From the NCBI GenBank assembly GCA_963281255.1, contig OY725488.1:7103524-7167523 (forward strand): a stretch of 64,000 nt of DNA, written 5' to 3'. Shown here in pieces: positions 41,767 through 51,756 of the stretch (positions are counted from its first letter, which is position 1; every line of letters starts with the position of its first letter). A model generated the notes under the pieces. That model searched no databases. It was not told where the DNA came from and was given only the letters and a program-made list of their open reading frames with translations. The position numbers and the translations under genes are program-made. The DNA is from Aphrocallistes beatrix. Taxonomy: Eukaryota > Porifera > Hexactinellida > Sceptrulophora > Aphrocallistidae.

Positions 41767-42327
41767 ATGGCGAGTGAATCGTCTAATCAATTTGAATGGC
41801 CAGCGCTTTACAGTTACCCTCCCTTCTACACCCTACAAACTAATCTTGACACAAGAACTAAACAAATCGATGCTTGGTGTACTCTCATTCTGAACTTCTT
41901 CCGACATAATAAGCTGTACATACTCGACGTGACTGAAGTACTCACTAGCTCAGAACTGTTCAATAATTCTAAGCTCAAGCGAGCGTTGTCTCGAGAAACA
42001 GCTACTGTGATGCTGAATACCCTTGAAACTAGGGGGAATCTGGAGTGGCAGGATAAGGAGAAGACACGTTGCCTCGTCATGTGGCGCACCCCAAAGGAGT
42101 GGGGGGCACTGATCTACCAGTGGGCATCAGAAAACGGGTTCATGAACACGGTGTGTACTATCTTTGAACTTCATTCAGGGGAGGACACGGTGAGTGAGGA
42201 ATTCTACGGCTTGGATCTTGTAATGGTTGTTAAAGCGCTGCAGACATTACAAAACGAAGGAAAAGCACAAATCATACCGAGATCAAATCCTGACCTCTCA
42301 GACGCTGGTGTGAAGTTTTTCGGATAG
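41767..42327 (+). CDS. VPS25: ESCRT-II subunit VPS25
   Basis: VPS25 forms the two arms of the Y-shaped ESCRT-II complex (VPS22/VPS36/VPS25 x2) that recruits ESCRT-III through VPS20 during sorting of ubiquitinated cargo at endosomes. The frame is intronless, 186 residues (human 176). The family start FEWPALYSYPPFYTLQTNLDTR contains the PPFY-type motif that contacts VPS22/VPS36. It continues with QIDAWCTLILNFFR and two winged-helix domains, with TPKEWGALIYQWASENG at the join. The second winged helix (FYGLDLVMVVKALQTLQNEGKAQI) is the VPS20-binding part. Confidence 0.97.
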   Translation: MASESSNQFEWPALYSYPPFYTLQTNLDTRTKQIDAWCTLILNFFRHNKLYILDVTEVLTSSELFNNSKLKRALSRETATVMLNTLETRGNLEWQDKEKTRCLVMWRTPKEWGALIYQWASENGFMNTVCTIFELHSGEDTVSEEFYGLDLVMVVKALQTLQNEGKAQIIPRSNPDLSDAGVKFFG

Positions 42328-43006
42328 TGACTATTTTTCGATAATTTGGGATTAATGTTATGTATTTCCATGGAAAGTTATTGATTGATTTAATAGAACT
42401 ACTAAAAGATGACTATTCTACTTAACTATGTTATATCGTTACTATGTGAAATTGGGAGTAGTTGTCATTGATTAAGTTGAGCTATGAATTAACTGATAAG
42501 AAAATTAGATTAATTAATTAAATATCAATTAACATTCTCTTACGGGACATTACATTTCTGCAAGGTTAAAGTCACGATTAAGTCTTGAAATATAATATCC
42601 AGTAGAACCACCTATTTGATTGAGTTCAGGTGATTGATTAAATAATTGAGAGATGGGATCTAATCCAATGAAATAACTTAATTGTCACAGTGAATGTATG
42701 CTAATTTTATTCATACTGATCTTGACTTCATTATTGAGTGTTCTTGCTAAATGCTTGGAATGCCATTACTTGTTTCCATTCACGGGAAAACCACATTTAT
42801 TCATTACAGTATTTAAATTCAGACAAGGGTTGTGCTACTTAAAATGCTACGTATCGAGAAGCAGCACTTAGCTAAGTATATACGTATATACGTATGACAG
42901 GACAATACAGAGAAATGGTAGAAGCCATAGTGAGGAGTAAATTTTGAAGAATTTTGCATTACGTAATGTTTACCCTTTTGGAGAGGCATTTATAATCGGT
43001 GACAAT
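42328..43006. other. Intergenic, no feature seen
   Basis: The 3' flank of VPS25. AT-rich, with no gene or clear repeat. Confidence 0.4.
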
Positions 43007-43252
43007 TTAAATGATGTTCAAGTTCACATATCCAGTAGAGTGTGTGTAGATAACAGTATTGAATAAGATGGACTCCAACGTAGATTCCACCTCTTCGGAT
43101 TGCACATGCCCTGCGCAAGCTAACACTGATAAAGTTGGCTGAGTGAAATGATTAACAATTGACAAATACGTGTCTCTATGATGTGTACAGAGGTGTTTTA
43201 TAACATGGCACTGATGTCTATATAATAAGCGCACCCCGAACTTCACGACCAT
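43007..43252 (-). CDS. Possible small protein (81 aa), unrecognised
   Basis: A short frame divergent from EXOC8, with starts about 110 bp apart. It begins MVVKFGVRLLYRHQ and ends THSTGYVNLNII. The C-terminal half is protein-like and contains a glutamate-rich helix (SEEVESTLESILF). No known domain recognised. It could be a real small protein sharing a bidirectional promoter with EXOC8, or chance. Confidence 0.35.
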   Translation of the reverse strand: MVVKFGVRLLYRHQCHVIKHLCTHHRDTYLSIVNHFTQPTLSVLACAGHVQSEEVESTLESILFNTVIYTHSTGYVNLNII

Positions 43253-43363
43253 ACCTGGTACTCCAACGTACCTCCCGAATAACGAGAACGTGATTATCCA
43301 GTGTACACATGTAAAATTATTGCACTTACAAATTATGAAAAATTACTTTATCCACAAGCTAGG

Positions 43364-45807
43364 ATGAATATCAATGTCAGAGAGCTAAAAAGCCGTCTGA
43401 AGTATGACCCATTCAACCCAGACGAGTTCGTCCAGAACCTTTGCGTCCAGTGCAACCGTGAGGAGCTGGAGGGCTACAGACAGAAGATCCAGGTGGTGTC
43501 CGATGAGACAGCGCACGACCTCAAAATGAACGTGTACAAGAACTATCAACAGTTTATAGAGACGAGTAAGGACGTATCTCAGCTGGAATCCGAGATGTAC
43601 CAGATCAGTCATATTCTGCACGAACAAGAACAGCTGTTCTCCCCTAACAGCAAGGTAGCACTGACATCGCCTCGATTTAGATGTATGCTGTTATCGTTCC
43701 CTTCTCACAGATCAGTTCCCTGGTACTGGATGACAACTTACACGCGGAAGGAAGGGACACAGAAGGTCAGGAGAAGAAAGATGAACCGCGGTCTCTGGCC
43801 TACCTACTTGAGATCGTAGAGGGGTGCTCGCACTTGACAGACGTTCCCGGCAGGTGTGTCGTGTTCTCTGGCAACCTCCGAGAGATTGACCCAGACACTG
43901 GGGAGGAGATAAGGAAAGTGCGAGCCTTCCTTCTGAACGATTCTCTGCTGATTGCTACACATCTCCGGAAGAGGCAGAGGAGGGGCCCCGTACAGTTCAG
44001 GTCAGCCTACCTATCGCATTATCTGCTGACTTGTATCCGTGCGTAGCACAGTAGTGCATAGTATTGAGTCTTAATCACCAGGTTCCAGTCGCTGATGGAG
44101 TTAGACAGCCTGGCGGTCGTACTAGTGAAGGACAGCGGAAGTAACAGGAACAATCCTTCCGGAGCTGTGAGACTCAGGAACGCTTTCAAGATCCTCAAAT
44201 TCCCGGACAGTCATCTCTACTCCGCGGACTATCCAGAGCAGAAGCGCCAGTGGATTTCTGTCCTGGAGGACACGAAGAGGAAGTACAAGGCCGCGCGGGC
44301 TAAGATGAAGAACTCGCACCGCAAGACTAGCCTGGAGGAGTCCATCACCGTGAACAGGCAGAAGACTTTGAAACAGAAGCAGCTGGCCTTGCTGCAGGAG
44401 GACTGGATCAAAGAGATGCCGGAACAGCTGGATGTGCTCATAGCGCAGCGAGATTTTGAGAAAGCAGTTGAACAGGTTCTCAACGGCAGCAATGAGTGCA
44501 TTATCTTTGTTACAATAAATGAACTCAACTTGATGTATATAGGTCGAAAGGGCCAAGGCCTTTCTGAAGGATTTTACCGACAGCCATGCTCTGAGAGACG
44601 TAAGGTCCCGCATCGATCTCAGAATAAAACAGCTGGGAGAGTCCTTGAAACAGGAGCTGCGTGTGAGCAGGGGAGCCAGTCTGAGAGGAGGACCTCGCGC
44701 CTCGCGAAGAGCTGTAGCGCTGCTCCTGAGACTGGACAGGAGCGCTCAGGCCTGCGAGCTCTTCCTCAAGAACAGATCCTGTCTGATGCGCTACGATATG
44801 AAGCAACAGAAGGGGGAGGGATCCACCGCCATCTTCATCGACAAACTCTCTCGCACCTTCTTCGAGGGACTGCAGAACACCTCTTCAGAATTCCAGCAGG
44901 CGTTCGGAGGGGAGGGTTCTGAGAAGGGGGTTGGGGCCAATATCACCTGTTATAGTACTTTTGTTGTCTGGTGTGTTCAGGTGACAAATTTAATTAACAT
45001 TCATTGTCTCATTTTATTAATTGTTTTATAAATATATATATATCCCCTCAGGAGCAAAAATATTTCAGCTCTTTATTCTGCAAAGAAGTCTTCAAGACTC
45101 CACATCTGGACAGGTCGATAGAGTGCGTGGAGATAGCACTGTTTTGGGCAGATAAGCTGCATGAAATTGGTCTGGATCTGGGACATGCTTTTCTCCTATC
45201 AATAAAGAGACCACTCCTCGACCAGTTGAGAGTCAATGCGGATCAAATTTTAGATTCAATGCCTCGCCCTTCACCTGGTACCGATTTCTGGATGCCATAT
45301 GACCTGATTAACGACCTGACGATGCTGAAGACGATCACTGAGAGGATGATAGCGATCGGAATAGCGGACTTTTCTACCGAGGTGTACGAGGATGGCGTGA
45401 TAGACTTGACTAAATCGACGGTTAACCTGTGTGTGTCTGTCTACGACTTCACTCTATCCTCTCTCAAAATCACTCTTCCAGAGCTCTACGACCAGCTTCA
45501 GGAATGTCTGGTGGACATCTTGAAAGGTCACGATGGCGTGCTGACAGAGATCCTGGGAAAGGAGACGGATAGAAATATGAAGGCTTTTCTCCTCAAAAGT
45601 ATGCGTTTCATGTTCGCGACTCTGATTCCTTGTCTGGAGAACTGGATCGAGGATGAGACAGGCCGGGTGGCGCTCAAGCTCTCTGAGTGCCGGGTCTTAA
45701 TGGAGAAGAAGCACGAAGAGCTCAAGAAGGACAGTCATCTTGAACTCCCAAAGAAGAGATCCTCAATCTATGTAAAGAGCCCTGGCATCGGAGATGATGA
45801 AGTTTGA
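43364..45807 (+). CDS. EXOC8: Exocyst complex component 8 (Exo84)
   Basis: A subunit of the exocyst, binding RalA through its PH domain in mammals. There are five exons: 43364-43654, 43711-44000, 44082-44475, 44543-44980 and 45052-45807, with introns of 56-81 nt. Joined, they give 722 residues (human 725). The order is an N-terminal Vps51/Exo84 segment, a PH domain (about residues 130-275, VVFSGNLREIDPDTG...VRAFLLNDSLLIATH...RLRNAFKILKFPDS) and the C-terminal Exo84 helical domain. That domain shows EQLDVLIAQRDFEKAVE, SLRGGPRASRRAVALLLRL, ACELFLKNR and CYSTFVVW. The third intron uses a weak donor, CAG|GTTCTC; I chose it because it restores family sequence across the junction. Confidence 0.95.
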
Positions 45808-46355
45808 ATAATAAACTTTGTTTTATGTCTGTAATTATTTCAAGGTAAGCTGTATTTTTTTGTAATTTAGGCGTTTTGTGTGTTTTAATTAATTAGATAT
45901 TAACTTAATTCTGCTATTAAAACTTGCTAGGTAATAATTCAATTGTCTGCACTTAGTGAAGATGTGAATTGAGTCGATTTAGGTCGCTTTAACTCTTAAT
46001 CTTGAACAAGTAACAGATGGATCGTAAGTGCGAAGAAAAGCCAAAAGTCTGAATACGAGATAAAGCCAGCTTTAGCTTTAATTGAACAGATTATCAAGTA
46101 GAATGTTTATAATTGTATGATATCAAACATATTTCAGTTGAAAAACAATCGACAAATTGAAATAATTTTTGTTAATTCTGTTTGCAATCACTAGTGTGAT
46201 TCTAGCCCAGAACTGTGCCTTATCAAAGCCTGTTACCTCTAAATCGGTTATTTTAATTCTTCCCTGAATGGAGTGAGATTGCACAACTGGATTCAGCCGC
46301 TCCATCACATTACGATGTCAAAAGTCTCAACAATACACTGGCATTTATCAGCTCT
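45808..46355. other. Intergenic between convergent genes, no feature seen
   Basis: AT-rich DNA between the 3' ends of EXOC8 and the minus-strand large gene. Presumably transcript ends only. Confidence 0.4.
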
Positions 46356-49300
46356 TCACAAGTTCATTCTAAGTGCACTAATTTCAATTCCTCTTGAGTT
46401 CGCACTTAATGCATGCGAGAGGGGCATCAGTTGATCACTGTTTATTTTGGTTTTATCGAAGTTAATGTGATTCGCTACTTTTGCGTCTTGCTTAACCAAT
46501 TCGAATGTATCACAAATCGTCTTCAAATTATCTCGTACAACTGCAGCCTCTAAGTGCGGTATGCTTTCTCGAAAGAAATCGTAAAATGCTAACGATGTTA
46601 ATCGATCTAATTTGACTGTTGTGAACAATTTGTACACCTCATTGAAGATGGCATTTGTACTTGCGAATTCTTTACTGTAAACACTCGTGATTAGTTTCTT
46701 GCAGTAGTATGTAACAGCGACTATTTCGATATCTCCAGCTCTGAGAAACATCATTTCCAGCAAGCAGTCGTTCCACTTATTCGTGAATAACTCCTTTAAA
46801 ATCTTATCATCCCAATTAAAAGAATACGCACAATCTATTAGAATTACTAGGCATGATGTGGCATTTTCTTGGGTGCCCACATCTGCGTCTACCATTAAGT
46901 TATAGAGCAGAAAAACTAAACTGCAAAGCCTCTCAATTAGTTTCCTACTGGGCACAAGCGAAAACTTCTCTTTCTGAAACTCCTGAAAAATCGATAATTT
47001 CCTTGTTACTAAAATTTGAGATATAATGTTCAGTGCACCTTTTTGAGGATACACATCTTCGTCAAGCATCATTTCAATGAATTCTTCGAACACTAGCTCG
47101 ATTGGAAACTTAAGATCAACCACGCCGCACCTGTTAATGAGAGTGGCTAACAGGAAAGCACAATTCTCGAATACATCCGGATTCTGGACCATATCCTTCC
47201 TAGATATGCTTTTCAAAAACTCTTCATGTCCAACAGTTAACGACAATATCTGACGTTCTTCCACCTTCGCTTCTGTTTTTAACATCAAATTGATTAGATC
47301 TATCGCGTTTTTTAAAGTTTTCTTAGTCGATTTTTCATTTAAGATTAGATTGATTAAGTGATAGGCGAGCTTAATGCTGAGTGAGACATGCTGGGTGTGA
47401 AATTGATAGGCTAGCACTAGCAATTCCAAAATGTTATTATTGATTTCCTCTCCGAGCCTTTCATTCCAAGGCATCGTCAGGTTGTGTTCCAATGATGCTA
47501 CCGTCCTCTTAAGGAAACCTTCATAAGAATTAGACCCATCAGATTTTAACACCTTTCTTGAAAGAGCTAGTAAACCAGTCCTTGTATCAACTTCGAATTC
47601 ATCGTTGAGCTGACAAATATCTTGTCTGAGTTCACTGAACGCTAATATAAGCGTTATCATCAGGTCACCATATTCGTCTGCTTCCAGGTCCGCCATTTCC
47701 CTCAGTTGGGTGAACCAGAGTCTGAGAAAGGGCCTTCTCAGCTCCACAAGGCACGGTTCTCTCTCGTAGTACACGAGGCGGATCAGCAGGGTGTGGTGAG
47801 TATACAGAGACTCGGGTTCTGCTATGCTGGGTGATAATTGCTCGATCAAAACATCCAATGGATTAGGCTGATGGCTCAAACCACTCGACTCTTCGCAATT
47901 GCTAAGATAGCTCGATAGGAAAAGGTAGTGTTTCACTATTATTTTATTCAATTTCCCTGAAGATACCCCAAATCCAGTTGGGAATATCTGTTGAGCAAAT
48001 GTAACGAGAAAGAGATTGAAATTAACGAGCTCCACAGCTGATCTCTGAAGGAGCAAATACAGAATTGCGATAAATCCGGTGGCCTGCTGGTTGAATCCCC
48101 TAGAGGGCATGTTCTCCACCAGGTGTTTCGTCACCTCACTGAAAGTACAGGAAGAACGTAATGCTAGAAAAGAGTCGATATACTCGGACACGTATTCCCT
48201 CTCCTCTTGTTCTCTCACTAGCACGCAGCACAGTTGCTTGATGAGATGGTTCAGTGACATTTCCATCTCTTCGTCATTCCTCTGCAGGCGGAGGTTCCAT
48301 AGATTCTGGAGAAGGGAACTCTCCACCAATCGGATCACCAGCTCCACCGATTGTGATATGTTCGATATTAATTCGAGGGTGATGTGTGAAAAATAAGTGA
48401 CCACTTGATGTGAGAAGCGGAAGAGCAAGCGTAGGAAATTCGGCAAGATGTATTGCTCATAGAATGCAAGAAGGAAATCTTTGAGAGGGGTGGCTTCTTC
48501 TTCTTCTTCTTTACTGTCAGAATTGGTTCTTTGTTTGATTTCTCGGACGAATACCACCTTCAAGCCAGATAATTCACAACTTAGAGAGAGTGAGAAATAG
48601 TTTTCGAAGGTCAGACTTATCACATCACGATCTTCTGTATAGTTATCCTCCTTGAGTACTGATGCAGTATTGATTGAAGAAAGTTTCTCTTGAATTTCTC
48701 TGAAAATCATAACAATCAAAGCTTCAGTTTCCAATTTGATCGAAGAAGTTATTTCTTGTCTCAGTAAGAGTGAAAATAAATGTGTCGATAAAGTCGCGAT
48801 TTCGGAATTATGATGCCCGACTGTTTTTTTAATTTGAACAAGACATGATTTCAAGTCTCCCTCCCTACTCACCACCGGTCCTCTTACAGGTCCTATCTGG
48901 AATATCCTCGTGAGGATCTCCAGCGTCTTGATGACGTTGTGATAAGCATTGGATTCTAGAGTTTGATTCAGGATCTTGTTGAGTGGCTGTATCGCGAAAA
49001 AATGATGCATTTGTGAGAAAAACAATTCCGAGTTGCAAAACGTTGCTATGGTAGTTAGTACGAGCTGCATGGTGCTGTCTTGTTGCGTGCAACCACTGCA
49101 TTCAAACATGTACTCTGCCATGTCTGACTTGAGGCAGAATTCTAGAAATTTCTGATCCATACTGATCAACTCAAACAGGAACTGTAGTCCACTCGTCTGC
49201 CAGTCGGCATCAGTGGTTAGGACAAGTTTCTTGACGCTCTCGAGACAGGTTTTGAGGTTGTATTCAGAGGATAGGGTTCTGCACAAGGGCGCCCTGAGGT

Positions 49301-50033
49301 TGGCTCTCTGGAAGAGAGTTGAGAAGAGAATGAAGGATTGGGAGTACATGACCTGACTTCCTGAGTGGTCTAGGATGTGGATGAGTGCTGAGGTGAGTCG
49401 GGTGAGTTGGAACTCTGAGAGGATCTCGACCGTCCAGTGCTGGAGCACGGTGCTGGTTCCTTTCAGGAGGAGTGCCTGGGTAGAAGGGTCTGGTTCTAGC
49501 AGGTAGCAGATCAGCTTGTCTAGGAGGTGGGAAACTTGAGCTGGGTTTATTGCCATTTCTGAGCCGCTAAAACGCTCGATGAGCAAAACAAACAAGCACA
49601 GAGAAGGTCCTTGTTGTCTCGAAAGAGGCATGTTGTTTATCTTCATCAGAAGGTGTGAAATAATGTACTGCCTCTGCTGACACGCACTCTGGTACTCCAA
49701 GATAGTTATTATCAACTCCCTAATCCTACTTACGTACTCCTCGAGTACCAGGTTGGACATGGAGAAGTCTATCAGGACACGAGCTAGCTTAGGTCCTGCC
49801 TCTTGACCCAGATTCAGAATCTTATCGAAATCTAACTTATTCTCTGCTGCGTAGCTCAGCTCGTCTATCGCTGAGTACTTGCTGAGGAGCGGGACTCTGC
49901 TGTCGTTAATGAGCTGAACACTGCACTCCACACACTTCCACTTGGGAGGGTTTCCTAGTGAATACTTCGTATTGTGCGGACATCTTGCACTACTGCAATC
50001 GTATCTTGAGTAGAGATTGGGCGCGTTCAGCAT
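46356..50033 (-). CDS. Large helical-repeat (ARM/HEAT-like) protein, unrecognised
   Basis: An intronless frame of 1225 residues. Apart from a short N-terminal region with a CPHNTKYSLGNPPKWKCVEC cysteine pattern (about residues 18-37, a possible zinc-binding knuckle), the protein reads as continuous amphipathic helices with Leu every three to four residues, typical of armadillo/HEAT solenoids. A Glu-rich segment (KEEEEEAT) lies near residue 515. No catalytic motif is seen. Length and layout are reminiscent of MEI1, a meiotic armadillo-like protein of similar length, but I cannot confirm this. Divergent from the glycosyltransferase-like gene at 50447 across about 410 bp. Confidence 0.7.
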   Translation of the reverse strand: MLNAPNLYSRYDCSSARCPHNTKYSLGNPPKWKCVECSVQLINDSRVPLLSKYSAIDELSYAAENKLDFDKILNLGQEAGPKLARVLIDFSMSNLVLEEYVSRIRELIITILEYQSACQQRQYIISHLLMKINNMPLSRQQGPSLCLFVLLIERFSGSEMAINPAQVSHLLDKLICYLLEPDPSTQALLLKGTSTVLQHWTVEILSEFQLTRLTSALIHILDHSGSQVMYSQSFILFSTLFQRANLRAPLCRTLSSEYNLKTCLESVKKLVLTTDADWQTSGLQFLFELISMDQKFLEFCLKSDMAEYMFECSGCTQQDSTMQLVLTTIATFCNSELFFSQMHHFFAIQPLNKILNQTLESNAYHNVIKTLEILTRIFQIGPVRGPVVSREGDLKSCLVQIKKTVGHHNSEIATLSTHLFSLLLRQEITSSIKLETEALIVMIFREIQEKLSSINTASVLKEDNYTEDRDVISLTFENYFSLSLSCELSGLKVVFVREIKQRTNSDSKEEEEEATPLKDFLLAFYEQYILPNFLRLLFRFSHQVVTYFSHITLELISNISQSVELVIRLVESSLLQNLWNLRLQRNDEEMEMSLNHLIKQLCCVLVREQEEREYVSEYIDSFLALRSSCTFSEVTKHLVENMPSRGFNQQATGFIAILYLLLQRSAVELVNFNLFLVTFAQQIFPTGFGVSSGKLNKIIVKHYLFLSSYLSNCEESSGLSHQPNPLDVLIEQLSPSIAEPESLYTHHTLLIRLVYYEREPCLVELRRPFLRLWFTQLREMADLEADEYGDLMITLILAFSELRQDICQLNDEFEVDTRTGLLALSRKVLKSDGSNSYEGFLKRTVASLEHNLTMPWNERLGEEINNNILELLVLAYQFHTQHVSLSIKLAYHLINLILNEKSTKKTLKNAIDLINLMLKTEAKVEERQILSLTVGHEEFLKSISRKDMVQNPDVFENCAFLLATLINRCGVVDLKFPIELVFEEFIEMMLDEDVYPQKGALNIISQILVTRKLSIFQEFQKEKFSLVPSRKLIERLCSLVFLLYNLMVDADVGTQENATSCLVILIDCAYSFNWDDKILKELFTNKWNDCLLEMMFLRAGDIEIVAVTYYCKKLITSVYSKEFASTNAIFNEVYKLFTTVKLDRLTSLAFYDFFRESIPHLEAAVVRDNLKTICDTFELVKQDAKVANHINFDKTKINSDQLMPLSHALSANSRGIEISALRMNL

Positions 50034-50446
50034 GCTGTTTTGAATTGCAGTAATTCCCTTACTCTCTAATGCTGCATCTTATTATAATCCGACTAGCAAT
50101 TGTAGGGAAGAGAAATACATCCATTGCCTATCTTTACCTCAGTAACCTGCTGGTGCTGGATCAAGTTGAACAGCCCAAACAGAAATTCTGAAGAATTTGC
50201 ACTAAGAACTTCAAGTTTCGATTTTTTCAATCATGAGTTGAACTTATCTCCTGAGTGATTATTGTATTTACCACACATCACCAGATATGGCTAACGGCGA
50301 TATCCTGATGCTACTCTTCTGCGTTAGATACTTTTAGGAATTTTTGTCTCTAAGCATACATGTCTTTCTTAAAGCTGTTTAATTAAGGATTTGTTGAATG
50401 TCCAGTTATTCCTAACATACTCATCAACTAATAATACGATATCGCT
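50034..50446. promoter_or_regulatory. Divergent intergenic region
   Basis: 413 bp between the start codons of two head-to-head genes, so both promoters should lie here. No specific motif identified. Confidence 0.35.
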
Positions 50447-51667
50447 ATGGTAAAGAAGGTGCGTCTCCTGAATTGGCCATTTGTCCGACGAATTCTCATT
50501 GTATTGTTTTCATCAATTTTTATTATTGGTTTTGTCTCAATCATCACAAATGCTCTTTATTTGTATAATTTATCCGATGCTTTGAAAAGAGAAAAGCTCA
50601 ACTTCGATTTGAACAATGAAGATACTCTGATTCGTAATACTGTCAACACAGAGATTCAAGAAATCCATGCTTCGAAATATGCACCTATTAATTATCACCA
50701 TTACTTAGACGATCAATTTCCTAACACAACAATATCAGTGCCCAATAAAGTTCTTGTATTCCACTCAACTCCACTCAAACTTGGAGTGATATTTACAACA
50801 TTTACCTCGCCCTCACCTACTGAACACCCCTCTGATGCTAATAGTATGTCTGCACTGCACTCACTGGTACCCTACAACAATACGCTAGGGATGATGGGGA
50901 GACTGGAACCCAAGTTCTGTTCTCTCGTGTTTGCTGATGAGAAATCAGAATTAGAACTATCTGTGAAAACGAATAATAGGATACTTCCTATCCCAAAGAA
51001 GAACGTATTTGGAATGCCATTGCTAAATAGAATGTTTCTTCAAGTCATAGCGGATCAGTCTGCGTTCTTTTACTGCTACACGAATGCAGATATGCTATTT
51101 CCAAAGTTAGATCTGATAAAAAACTTGGAAATATTGCGCGGTTTAATCGAGAAAGATTTGATCAGTAAAAAGGTTTTGGTCATTGGAAGGCGAACTAATG
51201 TTGAATACAATACAAAGGCAATGGCATATACAGATCGAGAAATTCACGACATGGCGCGTAAAGGTAAAATGAACCAATCAGACGCACAGGACTATCTATT
51301 CGTAACTAGGAATTCATTTGATTGGCACCTTGTGCCTGACTTTGTGGTCGGTAGGCCGGCCTATGACAATTGGCTTGTAGATTTCGCATACCATCGGAAT
51401 TTTAGCATAATAGACTTAACACAGACACTGATAGCCATCCATCAGACGGGACCTGATGGGACTAAGGCCAGCCACTCATCCGCTCGTGGTCTTGACAGGA
51501 AGTGGAACTATTCACTGGCTAGAGGAAAGGTAGACCACGGAAGTATTGATTTCGCCCAGTACATCTCTAGTTTCAGATTATCTAGAAGGGGAGTAAAGTA
51601 TTGGACTTTGAGACATAAACACCAACCCAACTTCTACTCCGAAGCAACTTACGATACCTCTGTATAA
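50447..51667 (+). CDS. Putative type II membrane glycosyltransferase-like protein
   Basis: An intronless frame of 406 residues. A short basic N-terminus precedes one hydrophobic span (about residues 16-44, ILIVLFSSIFIIGFVSIITNALYLY), giving a Golgi-type II topology. The lumenal part contains FFYCYTNADMLFPKLDLI, a segment with the spacing of nucleotide-sugar-binding glycosyltransferase A folds (an acidic residue after a small-residue pair). It also contains VIGRRTNVEYNT and DWHLVPDFVVGRPAYDNWLVDFA. The last two recall conserved GT-like proteins seen in many marine invertebrates. The donor and acceptor are unknown. One canonical NYS site (KWNYSLARG) is present. The glycosyltransferase label is inference from topology and motif pattern. 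Confidence 0.55.
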   Translation: MVKKVRLLNWPFVRRILIVLFSSIFIIGFVSIITNALYLYNLSDALKREKLNFDLNNEDTLIRNTVNTEIQEIHASKYAPINYHHYLDDQFPNTTISVPNKVLVFHSTPLKLGVIFTTFTSPSPTEHPSDANSMSALHSLVPYNNTLGMMGRLEPKFCSLVFADEKSELELSVKTNNRILPIPKKNVFGMPLLNRMFLQVIADQSAFFYCYTNADMLFPKLDLIKNLEILRGLIEKDLISKKVLVIGRRTNVEYNTKAMAYTDREIHDMARKGKMNQSDAQDYLFVTRNSFDWHLVPDFVVGRPAYDNWLVDFAYHRNFSIIDLTQTLIAIHQTGPDGTKASHSSARGLDRKWNYSLARGKVDHGSIDFAQYISSFRLSRRGVKYWTLRHKHQPNFYSEATYDTSV

Positions 51668-51756
51668 CATAGACACTATTTTATTATTATTTTTATTCGT
51701 AAAGTAATACTAAACTCTATTTCTATTACAAATCTAACGTTCCAAATCCTTCGATT

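Noticed and set aside
44095..44922. Single 275-residue frame across EXOC8 exons 3 and 4
   Set aside because: After position 44475 the frame leaves the family sequence, while splicing out 44476-44542 restores it, so the 3' part of this frame is intronic and then out of frame.
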